Shown here one piece after another: positions 24,701 through 33,990 of a DNA stretch of 64,000 nucleotides. The position numbers and the translations under genes were made by a program. Numbering within the stretch: the stretch's first letter is position 1; every line of letters starts with the position of its first letter. Origin of the DNA: Epinephelus fuscoguttatus (taxonomy: Eukaryota; Chordata; Actinopteri; Perciformes; Serranidae); assembly GCF_011397635.1 (NCBI RefSeq), contig NC_064755.1, forward strand, positions 23,449,559 to 23,513,558. The letters are read 5' to 3'. The notes beneath the pieces were generated by a model. It did not search any database. It was not told the origin of the DNA and worked only from the letters and a program-made list of their open reading frames with translations.

Positions 24701-27416
24701 TTACACAAGACTTATCCCATATTCTCAACATGACCCTGAAATTCCCGACAATGACCCCTGGCATGAAACATGCCACTCTGCATTTTAAAAATCAAATGGT
24801 GGCCTGTTATCTTACAAAAATACACAAAAAGATAAGAGCAGTGTATGACTGGTCACTGTGGTTTTACAGATACAGATAATTCGTGTCTTAGTCATAACAT
24901 TAAGAAAACCCAAGATAATATGATTTGTTGTCTCTCAGAGCACCCACACTACTAACAGTATGTCAGATAGCATGCTATGAACAGAAGTTGCTTCCAATCC
25001 AACATATCAACATTCTAACAAATCAACACATACATTAGCAAGTTACTAACAAACAGTGCACCTACAGCATGCTACGATTAAAAAGACCCTACGTGGAATT
25101 TGACAGTAACTACCTTAGCAAAAACTTTTGCTTAACTGTGTGCCCAACTCATTTTAGCCCTTTTTATGCAGAGTTTGCGCTATAGGGCCACAACAAAGTC
25201 CCTCTTTTATACCTCCTTTGCATTTTCACACAGAACCAAACAGCAGCAGCGTGGTGCAGCTCCAGTGTGTGATTTTGGACGGCATGCTGGCAGAGTCGGC
25301 CTCTAGTGTGACATATAAAGGCCCTGACACACCAAGCCTACCGTGGCCATCAGTCAATGTTGGGCTGTTGGTTAGCATCTGTTGCCCCAATCAGTGCAGT
25401 GTTTTCCCACACCTTTGCCCCTGATTGGCCCTCGTCTACTTTTTTTGACCGATTGAGCATGTTGATTTGGTGATGGCAGTGTCGGTCATTGAATAAAAAT
25501 CCTGCTGATTGGCAGTTCAGCTAAGTGCACAAGAAGAGAAATCGAAGTGAGGAAAGTAAACAAAGAGCTAAGGTCAGTAGGGAACAAACTTGTTACATAA
25601 GGTAAGATTATTTTTCGTTAGAAACGTTTCGCGATAGTTTGTGTTATCGTTCACTGCCTCACTGTAAATATGCTTTGTTCTTTCAACATTAGAGGTTAGA
25701 TTGTGTTGTTCATGTGCTAACTTGCTAACTAGCGTCAAGACGATCCTCTGGTTTCTCTTTTTGAATAATGATTACAGACTATTGATTGGAGAGTTATTTC
25801 CTCTCATGGAGGCCCAGGTCATACCTCGTTGTTTTCCCCATTTGCCAACAGTTTCAGCCACTGTTCTTCGTCTTTGAGTTAGCTGCTAACTGCTGACCGC
25901 TACTTTTATAATCTCCTGTGGTGGGTTGTACACGACATGTTGTCAAAATGTCAAACTTGTGCTGCTCATAATCCCACCCTGCCGGCTGTTGTTTCATCGC
26001 TTTTACTTCCTCCAATGCCTGCTTTAAGGCAGAACAACTCTGTCCCTCCATTTCTCGATTGTACCTTTAATACATAACAGCGAGGCAGACCAACGGCGTG
26101 AAATTCCTGCCTTGAAGAGGAAGTTTAAAAGGGGCTTTTGATTTTGGTCAGTCATAGCTAGCTATATGTTGGCAGTAACAGAGGAGTGGATTGTCAGGTT
26201 GCCGTACACACTGGGCAGAGTTATGGCCAGTGTGTACAGCTGAGAGCAGACAGAAGCATCTGCAGTTTGCTCTTTACGTTGTGAGTTCAGGTGACAATCC
26301 CTGGCTATGTCTCTAGTTACTTACAGCTTTGTTTGTTTTTCTTGCAGTGAAGCAGATAAGGTGCCAGCAGAGGGACTCTCAATCAAAGACAAGGGGAAAG
26401 GCAATGAAAAAGAAAGCGAAAAGGGAAAGAAACATGGAGACTGTCCCAACCCAACAACCGCCAGTCCAACTAATCAATCAGCTGCTGTCACACAGTAAGT
26501 GTGAGTTTGTGTTTGTGTGTGTAATACTTCAAATCCTTGGTTAAACACCTTGCAAGAATGAGCCCTATTACAAGACTCCTCCAATTACTGACCTCTAGTG
26601 TTTGCCAGCACCCCAAATTTGTTTGAAATGAGCTGATTGCTTAGCCTCCAGTATTGCTGTTTGCTGCTTTCTCAAAAATCGCTCATGCGAACAGCTTCAC
26701 GCTCGACACTGCTTTCTTGGGTCCTAAGCAATCCACTTGCCATGATATAGCTGCAATGCCTAGCAGTGCTGGAGTATATGCGTCATTTGCTAACAGCTAG
26801 CTATCGGGGACCAGGCTACTTCCTGGAACTTAAGCTTTCATTCTGCAAGTTACACTGCTGATGGTTGAAATGTTTAAAAGTTTTATTTAGTGTTTCATCT
26901 CCAGTATCTGGTCTATCTTTTTTCATCTTAATGTATTGTAGCGAGCGATGGAGCGCAAGCTGTACCCAGCATGTCGTTCATCAGTGTAACAGTTAATAGG
27001 GGTCCCCTCTCAGTACTCTACAGTGTGTACCTTTGGCAGTGTTAATGCACTACTAATAAATATGTCCTGTAAATCACAAGACTTCACACTCAACACTGCA
27101 CTTTGTTGGGCCCTCAGCAGTTCTATTGCCAAGTGTGAAGTCAATCGGATGAACGGTTGTCGAGAAAATTGGACCGACAGACATACAGACTCCTTCCCTT
27201 TTAGTTAAATGATTTATTGAACTGTAATTTTTCTGCATTTTGAAGGTTATAACTCAAATTCTGTTCATCTACATCATATTTGGGTGGTGCCGGAATACTC
27301 CCTGAAAGATAAATCCAAACTTTGAATTTTACCTTCCTGTCTGTTTTATAATGCTCATAATTTTGTTTTGTTTTTCTTACAGAGGGACGCCGCCGTCTGC
27401 TAATGGACCGGCCTAA
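9775..27416 (+). CDS. ppp6r2: Serine/threonine-protein phosphatase 6 regulatory subunit 2 (SAPS domain), complete
   Basis: Twenty-three coding exons, in phase: 9775-9902, 10014-10112, 10459-10645, 11136-11273, 11357-11422, 11542-11654, 11744-11857, 12058-12178, 19028-19189, 19283-19513, 19613-19677, 19761-19876, 19961-20046, 20153-20230, 20315-20412, 20496-20553, 20821-20942, 21807-21973, 22092-22248, 23105-23184, 24019-24229, 26348-26494, 27383-27416. Total 2778 nt, 925 aa (human PPP6R2 about 966). The start MFWKFDLH and [16 protein letters not shown] are SAPS-family signatures. Paralogue 2 rather than 1 or 3 is indicated by [59 protein letters not shown] and a [17 protein letters not shown] block before an acidic run. 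Family role: scaffold that binds the PP6 catalytic subunit and ankyrin-repeat partners, cytoplasmic. Intron 8 carries an antisense L1. The exact exon set near the C-terminus (a possible extra exon at 24441-24464) is less certain. Confidence 0.96.
13050..16884 (-). pseudogene. L1 ORF2 (endonuclease-reverse transcriptase), frame-broken
   Basis: The order on the minus strand is intact but split among frames. The apurinic-type endonuclease covers about 16884-16046 ([48 protein letters not shown]). A linker covers 16013-15633. The reverse transcriptase covers about 15463-14643 ([55 protein letters not shown] and the catalytic YADD at 14762-14751). The C-terminal region, 14638-13050, has a CDRCG...[10 protein letters not shown] zinc-knuckle-like motif. 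At least five frame changes or stops mean no functional enzyme can be made. Confidence 0.88.
16885..17819 (-). repeat. L1 inter-ORF region containing a diverged tandem duplication
   Basis: Two related blocks, about 17325-17510 and 17645-17825, share AACAAGTGGT, then a TCTCCCC/TATCCCC and ATAGTCCAT string, TTGTTCCAA, and GTCATGGAGA followed by ACAAA/AATAAA. The spacing is about 320 bp. No frame of useful length is present. The duplication explains why the inter-ORF spacer is unusually long for an L1. Confidence 0.55.
17820..18707 (-). pseudogene. L1 ORF1 (RNA-binding chaperone), one premature stop
   Basis: From ATG at 18707 the frame runs 295 codons to TAA at 17820-17822 but is interrupted by a TGA at 17985-17987, followed in the same frame by a further 54 codons of family-like sequence. 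A likely cause is CpG decay of an arginine codon. The N-terminal half is a heptad-like coiled coil ([20 protein letters not shown]-type pattern). [13 protein letters not shown] and the [21 protein letters not shown] stretches match the L1 ORF1p RRM and C-terminal domain style. In active elements this protein coats L1 RNA as a trimer. Confidence 0.85.
21252..21580. repeat. Teleost dispersed repeat, copy A, in ppp6r2 intron 17
   Basis: It begins TCATTTCCGTAACCGTTTAT and contains GGCTGGAGCCTATCCCAGCT, GGCAGGGTACACCCTGGACA and GGGGAGAACATGCAAACTCC. The same ordered strings recur at 36439-36720 and 36965-37275. This is an abundant repeat in fish genomes. I cannot name its family with certainty. 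Open frames crossing it (for example those starting [11 protein letters not shown]) are repeat shadows. Confidence 0.85.
22275..22490 (-). pseudogene. Fragment of a second L1-type ORF1 in ppp6r2 intron 19
   Basis: Minus-strand translation from about 22418 reads [20 protein letters not shown] followed by a charged [18 protein letters not shown] segment. This matches the L1 ORF1p pattern of coiled coil, then ENQSRRNNIR-like, then W-x-E-T-E-E. Upstream sequence to about 22490 continues the coiled coil. It is a different family from the copy at 12788-18886, short and without visible ends. Confidence 0.6.
24441..24464 (+). other. ppp6r2: Possible 24-nt in-frame cassette exon of ppp6r2
   Basis: A long polypyrimidine stretch from about 24325 ends in TTTGACTCCAG at 24440. 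The following 24 nt are then bounded by a GTATGT donor at 24465. Its length is a multiple of three and its phase fits between coding exons 21 and 22 without creating a stop; it would insert VFRPAVR flanked by arginines. No conservation or transcript evidence is available, so it is not included in the main gene model. Confidence 0.35.
26690..27200. repeat. Pair of diverged direct repeats in ppp6r2 intron 22
   Basis: About 26693-26745 and 27081-27133 are related: CTTCACGCTCGACACTGCTT...GGTCCTAAGCA...CTTGCCA versus CTTCACACTCAACACTGCAC...GGCCCTCAGCA...ATTGCCA. The second copy leads into a GTCAATCGGATGAACGG...GACAGACATACAGAC tail typical of fish interspersed repeats. Family not assigned. Confidence 0.5.
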
Positions 27417-28650
27417 CGATGCAGCACACACAAACACACACCCTTGCTTCATACCTGTCCATTCAACATACAGCAATGCCACCTTTGCTTCCTGTTAGCA
27501 GCCCTCCAATGTCCTTTCGTGTCCGAAGAATGAGAGACGCTCAGTGTTGAGGTCAAACAGCCCTTGACAGTATGTATGCTGGATAAGACATATCTACACA
27601 AAGGTACACTGACTCTCCTGCACCTTCATGACATTATTACAACCGCTTCAAAGAGGAATGTGAGTTTTAAAGAACATCTCATTGTACCAGATCCCAAAGC
27701 CAAATTCTGTTATATATGAACTGTTTCAAAATGTGATTTTTCCCTTTGAACTTAGGAGAGTGATGGCACTCTTGCGATGTGATGAGCGTTTGAGTGCCAG
27801 CTGTGGCACTGTAAGAAAACAAACACCTGTCTGAAATTTGACCTTTATTAAATTCAGCATCAAATTTCAGATTGTTTGAGCATGTCTGCTCTCTGGGTAT
27901 TAAACCACAGCCCAGAGATTTTTTCTATTAGAGCATTTGACTGTTTACACTTTAGTAAAGAAAAACTGTACTCAAATAATCAGCCAAGATTACAAAAGCC
28001 AAGATGCTTGCAAAGCTAGCTGCCATTTTCTCTTCAGCATTTCTCTGTAGTACATGCCAGGCAGACATTTTATTAGTGCAAATGTGTGAGTGATAATGAT
28101 TTGGCTTTTTTCATACATGCTGCCTAAATAATTTCTCAATCCAAGTAAGATTTCTTTGCTTCGATCATGTGGAACATAAATGCTCCCCTTTTGGAGCATC
28201 AGATTTGGGAGCATCATGTGTCACTTCCTCCTCAAACCTCTGAGAAATTCATGTAGTTTAGAGGTGTGTGTGCTGTTGTATCCATGTGTGTTGACGTGTG
28301 TGTGTGTGCGTGTGTGTTTGAGCTCTGTCCGAGGTATAGAGCACATTCTCAGGTCAAAGGAGAGGTATGCAGATACAAAGAAAGCACACCTGTGTGACAC
28401 ACATGCACACACACAGCGTCATACACGCATGTATGCACAACCAAATCTATACACACGAGCAAAAAAACACAGTGGTGTGCACATACTGATTCATATCACC
28501 CTCAGAGCTGTTTAAATGTAATATTGTGAAATTTGAACCTGTATTAGGTTGTGGCTATTCTTGGTAACATGTAAACGTAATATAAATGTAAACAGTATAT
28601 ATAAACATTATATCTATTTTTGGAATAAATCCAACGTATGGAAAGGCGGT
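27417..28650 (+). other. ppp6r2: ppp6r2 3' UTR, first likely poly(A) site
   Basis: The sequence follows the TAA at 27414-27416. AATAAA at 28624-28629 is followed by a strong GT-rich stretch (TTGTATGTGTGTGTTGTACT) about 50 nt later, a good cleavage context. An alternative AATAAA at 31623-31628 would give a 4.2 kb 3' UTR that includes the TTAA element at 28850-30405. Confidence 0.55.
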
Positions 28651-28849
28651 TGTTTTGCAGGTTGCAACATGTGTATTGTATGTGTGTGTTGTACTGTTGA
28701 AATGAGGCAATAATGATGTCTGTGTTTCGGTTACTACCCCAGCATCAGTTCCTGTTCCTCTGCTACATGCTTCCTACGTGGAGGTTTGAGAGCGTGCATG
28801 TGCGTGATTGTCAGTCGGTCATCTGCGGTGTGTCCTCTGTGTTATTTAC

Positions 28850-30405
28850 TTAAAGGGTGATTCTGGTTTATTAGATTTTGGGTCTTATTTTCATTCATCA
28901 GTTTTAAACAAAATTCTAGGGAACCAATCTTATCGAGAAGACAAAGGTGACCATTAAAATGACACTAAAACTGCTGCTTCAACTTTTAGCTTATATCGTA
29001 TAATTTGTGTGAAGTTACTTTTCCCATTTAATGAGGGTTTATTATTAATCAACATTTGTTGATTAATACAATAGTCAATCGACACAAAAACGTCAAGCAA
29101 AAATTTTGATAATCAGTTTGTCGTTCGTGTCAAATGTAACTTAATCAGTTTCTTAATTTGCTTTTCTTTGTCTAATATACAATCAGGGCTGCCCCCTAAA
29201 AGTTGCAGATCCAAAACAATGAAGTTGTTTCTATTCTATTCAATCAGCCAGATTTTTTTTTAGATTTTATTTCTGAGTTTTTAACACTTAAACAATGCAC
29301 AAACACAGATAAGAAAAAACAGAGAAGACGAAAAAAGAAAAGGAAAAAAAGACAATGAAAACAAAATAATAAAAAATAAATAGATTATAATTGTAGTAAT
29401 AATAAATATGGTAAGAAATTAGTATGCAGTGTATTTCTGGGGACAATTTAATCCCCAGATTCAACTGTAGAGTAAGCGCTCCTTACTTCGCCCGGTCAAG
29501 CCCTGAAATAACATTATCTTTTGCCTTCTGCTTAGAAGTGGTGAATTTACAGCTCACGGAGTCTCCTTCATCACCTTCACATCATCGCTATTTAATAAAT
29601 AACCATTTGAAATCTACCGTCAGCAAAAAATGTTATTGCACATTTGTGACCTGTCGTCAGCTTGTTTACAATATTATGTCTATGTTGTCACAGTGAACAT
29701 CAAGCCAAAAACTCTCAAACTCTATGAGGAAAAAAAGGAACGAATAGTTGAATATTCTTATGAAACAGCCAAATCCAATCCGACTGACATAACTGTAATT
29801 CGAGTACAGCCCTATATATAGTTAACTAACTATATATTTTTGGGTTTTGCACTGTTGGTTGGACAAAACAATCGATTTGATGGTATCACTTTGGGCTTTT
29901 AGTAACTGTGATGGTAATTTTTCACAATTTCCTGCCAATTTATAGACCAGTGATACTCAGCTTTTTTACTTCACAATGAAAATAAATTGATTTACACTGT
30001 AATTTGACTTTTACTTTGAATGTAAATAGGGTTCCACAGTTTATAAAAAACATCAAAATAAAACTTAAAACCGCCCCTGTGTAGACCTTACCTGCAACTG
30101 GCCTCTGGCCTCTTGTCATTTTGCAAAAGCAGCCCTTTGGGTAAAGCAAGTTGAGTATTCCTGACCAAGAAATGAATTGATCTAATCAATAAAATACTTA
30201 GCAGATTAATAGATAATGAAAATAATCATATATGAATGTGTGCTCATCCAAATTAAAGTTGTTTAGATAATCATATTAAACTGTTTGACGCCTGTCTGCC
30301 TGCTTTATTTCCTAATGTTATTAACATTTAACTTGTTGAGTACAATCTAATCATAACTGAATCATTACAAAACCCAAGTTGTAAGAAACCAGAATTATCC
30401 TTTAA
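28850..30405. mobile_element. TTAA-flanked DNA element downstream of ppp6r2
   Basis: The left end TTAAAGGGTGATTCTGGTTT (28850-28869) is matched inverted at the right end AAACCAGAATTATCCTTTAA (30386-30405), differing at few positions. TTAA occurs at both outer edges. Length is about 1.56 kb and A/T rich. There is no transposase frame. The terminal TTAAAGGG is shared with the MITE at 340-1091, suggesting related transposases. Confidence 0.7.
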
Positions 30406-31622
30406 GTTTGCGTGTGCCAGACAGTCATGCTTTACTTTATCTTTCTCCTCGTCTCTCTCTTTCTCAGGGCAGGAGTCGACTTTAATTGCATATAAATGCC
30501 TGTGGAACGATTTACATAGATTGTTGTATTTATTTTAAAAGCACTTTTTCAAGAAGCACTTTTGGTTTGTATTTGGTGATGGTGCCAAGCGCACCACACA
30601 TTACTCCCCACTCTAAAGAGGTGGGAACGTTTGACTTGAACGAGTGAATTATGTAGATACTTTAGAATACTTTTTTCTTCGATGCTTTCTGCCAAAGTGT
30701 GTCTTCCCACCAGTGTTTCAGCTGGGTTTCATATCTGTGAAGTAGCCTCGTTTCTCGCAATGGTGTCACAGGTCTAGATCTATCTAAAGCAGTCTTTGTT
30801 TGATCCCTCTCTCATGTTTTTCTTTTTTTTTTCTTTCTTTTTTTTTAAGTCATGTGATGGAGTTATCAGCAGTGGGAGAGGATGCCACATGTCAAAGAAA
30901 GACTTTGAAGATTCATCCTAGATCACAGATATTTTTTTTTGCTTTTATCCGTTCAGCACCGAGCTGTTTGAAGTGGAGCTGCGCAGAGAGTAAGCGTTGG
31001 TTTAAGTCAGGGTTAGAGGAGAAAAACAGGGCTGTTTTTTGTCAGGGTGTGTACAGGGTCAGTATATGTCATCCTGTCTTTCGCCAAACCTAAGCACTGC
31101 GTCTGACCCTTTGTGTTTGTGGGTGTGTGTGTGTGTGTATTTCACCTTGAGAGTGTGGTGTGTGTGTGTAGTGTAGCTACGGGTATGGTGCGATGTTATG
31201 CTTAATGACATGAGGTACAATACAGTCATCTTTAAGTGCCATTACGTTTGCACATTAGCCTCATTCACCTCATTGGGTATGTGCTGTATTGTACAGAGTG
31301 TGCCCAGAACTTTAATTGAGAGACAGTGGGTGTTAAATTGTTACTCCACCCCATGGTCTGTTACTTACACTGAGGCCATTTCAACGATAAAATCTTTCTC
31401 GCATTATAGCTGATCATATTTGTGTACGTGTGAGTATGCGTTTGTGTGTGTGCGCGTGTGTGTTTGGAGGGGAGTGGTGCGAAAGACAGCCGTGTTGTAA
31501 AATGCCTTTTTTGTAAAGTGGACTGATGCTGGTGTTTTGTTTTGTTTTCTTTTTTTTTCATTTAGGGAGTAATGTGTCTGTTTCCTGTTGTCAATTTAGC
31601 TTGTACATTCAGATATGAACCT

Positions 31623-31628
31623 AATAAA
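31623..31628 (+). promoter_or_regulatory. ppp6r2: Alternative poly(A) signal AATAAA
   Basis: AATAAA is followed within 40 nt by a TGTTTGTCTC stretch. It could terminate a long ppp6r2 transcript. No gene lies between it and ppp6r2 on the plus strand. Confidence 0.35.
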
Positions 31629-31687
31629 TATGTCAGACCAAGAAGAAGCATGAGCCTCTGTTTGTCTCATATTTACAGCCTTCTGTG

Positions 31688-31719
<32 letters not shown>

Positions 31720-31913
31720 CAAACACAGACAGAGCAGACTCGGTCTATGGAAGCACAAATATGTTTACCTTAGGGGCAGGTGAGCAAGTGGATTATGTTG
31801 CCTCCCGCTCCTTACTGTGCGTCTCCTACACATGTGAGCCACACCGAAAGATAATGATACACCACCACCCCCCAGTGTAAACACATACCAGCCACGTAGG
31901 TCCTACTGTGCTG

Positions 31914-33195
31914 TTAGTCAAGGTTATTATACAGTAGTTAACTAAACTGAAAACTAAAACTAGGTGTGAAAAAACAATGTAGTAAACTGAAATAAAATTT
32001 AAAACTATCAGACTGTACTGTAAAATTAAATACAGGGACTCTCTTCAGTTTTAGTCTTTGTCAATTTAGTCAAACATTTGGTTTGTGATTGTGTTAAAAT
32101 ACCTGTTCTTAAGTTCCTAAAATTGGCCCTTGACAAATACCCCCCATATTAGAATAGACAACTACAATTACCACCACGCTGTTGTCTTCCTCCACAAAAC
32201 CAGTCAAGCTGCAGTTACAGTTTACATCCTTGTCTGTCCAGTCTCATATATGATGTTTTGTTTTTACATGTTTTTTCAGAACCTCATGATGCCACTGTGA
32301 AGTTGACCTTTGACCTTTTGGATAGAAAATGTCAGTACTTCAACATGTTATTCTATGAGACATTTGTCTGAAATGTTGTTGTAATTACTGTATGAATTCA
32401 TGAGTTGGGGCCAAAAACATGTTTTGTGAGGCCAAAGTGACCTTTGGCCACTAAATTCTTATCAGTTTATCCTCTACTCCAAGTGGATATTTATGCCAAA
32501 TTTAAAGGTATTCCCTGAAGGCATTCTTGAGTTAGAACATTCACAAGAATGAGAAAGATGCAAGGTCACAGTGACCTTCAACTTTGATCTTTGGCCACCT
32601 AAATCCAATCAGGTCATCACTGTGTCCAACTTCAAGTTTGTGCCAAAGTAAAGAAATTTCCTCGACATTCTTGACTTAGAATGTTCATAAGAATGAGAAA
32701 GATGCAAGATCACAGTGACCTTGACCGTTGACCACCCAAATCCAATTAGTCCATCTCTGAGTTGAAGTTTAAGTTTGTGCCTAATTTTAAGACATTCCCT
32801 TATGGTATTCTTGAGTAATGGCATTCATGAGAATAAGAGAGATGCAAGGTCACAGTGACCTTGAACTTTGAGCATTGACCACCCAAATCCAATCAGTTCA
32901 TCACTGAGTCGAAGTGGACGTTTGTGCCAAATTTAAAGAAATTCTCCCAAGGCATTCTTCAGATATCACATTAAAAGAATCAGACAGACTGATGGAAGCA
33001 CAACCGGAAAACATAATGCCTCCCGCCATGGCTATCGCCAGCATGAAGTCATAAATTAGAGTATGTTAAAACTAAACCTTTTTAAACATTAAAAACTTAA
33101 CTGAAACAAGCAAACACACTTTAAACGGACTCTAAACTAAACTGAAAACAAAAAAAAAAACAAAAATAAAAAAATATAAAACCATAACAACTGTG
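31914..33195. repeat. Nested repeat: A-rich dispersed element interrupted by a tandem block
   Basis: The left part (31914-32270) has repeated AACTAAAACT-type wording after CAAGGTTATTATA. Similar AACTAAACTGAAAAC wording resumes at 33060-33190 and ends ATAAAACCATAACAA, roughly inverted to the left end. The block between (32272-33048) is a different repeat and looks inserted. No genes are present. Confidence 0.45.
32272..33048. repeat. Tandem block of ~141-bp units with TGACCT/AGGTCA motifs
   Basis: At least three units with a period near 141 bp are marked by GATGCAAGGTCACAGTGACCT at about 32557, 32701 and 32841, each followed by TTGA...CC and AATCCAAT...GTTTGTGCC. A related single copy occurs at 41110-41460. 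Units 1 and 3 contain the perfect palindrome AGGTCAcagTGACCT (32563-32577 and 32847-32861). Unit 2 has one change (AGATCA, 32707-32721). Confidence 0.8.
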
Positions 33196-33990
33196 CTGTG
33201 AGTTGAACTGAGTTCATGTAACAGTAGCAGACGAGCTGGAGACCCCTCTTTTGTGTTCATACACTTCTCATATTCACTGTTCAGCCTGGAGGAGTCCTAT
33301 CTATATATCATGGCCCTTTTACTGAGGGCGTGTGTTGTCATTCCTTGGCTCGCATACATCATGCATGTCATCCCATTCCTCTATAGTTTACAAGTGAAGC
33401 GCAGACAGTGAACACACCTGCTGCTGCTCCAGCTTTCTACTCCTCTCCCTGTCTTCTTTTCCAACTCTTACCACTTCCACAGAGCAAAAAAAAATACACC
33501 TTTAGTGTGTCATCAGCACCAGCAGTCTGTAGTGAGAGCATACATGTGGAGAAGAGAGTGTGTATGCAGTGGGTGAAAAAAGGAGAAGAAGGCGGAGTTG
33601 TGTTTTGTACTTTAATGGGTTGTGGAGAAACCTGCCTGTCCGCTCAGAGCTGGGAGAGGAGGAGCTTGTGGGGTGTGGGACTCCAGACAAAGGAGACATA
33701 TACTCACTGACACTGGATCACTGGAGCGGCAGAGAGCTTCACTTTCCGCACAGGAGGCAATCCTCAACTCCTGGACTAGTTTTTGTGTGTGTGTGTGTTT
33801 TGGAAAACTTTGTGTTATGTGTTTTGTCAGCTGTATGGATTCATTTGTGAACTGAGAGATGTTTGTGCTGGAGCAGCTGCTGCCATATGCTGCCTGTATG
33901 TAGTGTGCAGTAAAGAGTGTGTGGGTTAGTAGGTTTGGGATGGAAAAGTGGGGCTGGCACGACCAACAGCTCTGCTCTTAGCTCTGCGCC

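Noticed and set aside
25218-25424. Reading frame with [11 protein letters not shown] wording after an acceptor-like CACACAG, as an extra ppp6r2 exon
   Set aside because: The phase does not fit between exons 21 and 22 with any nearby donor, and the sequence leads into a GGCCCTGACACACCAAGCC transposon-like end.
25318-26250. DNA transposon starting AAAGGCCCTGACACACCAAG
   Set aside because: The left end resembles a known fish TIR, but no matching inverted right end or target duplication was found, so limits could not be supported.
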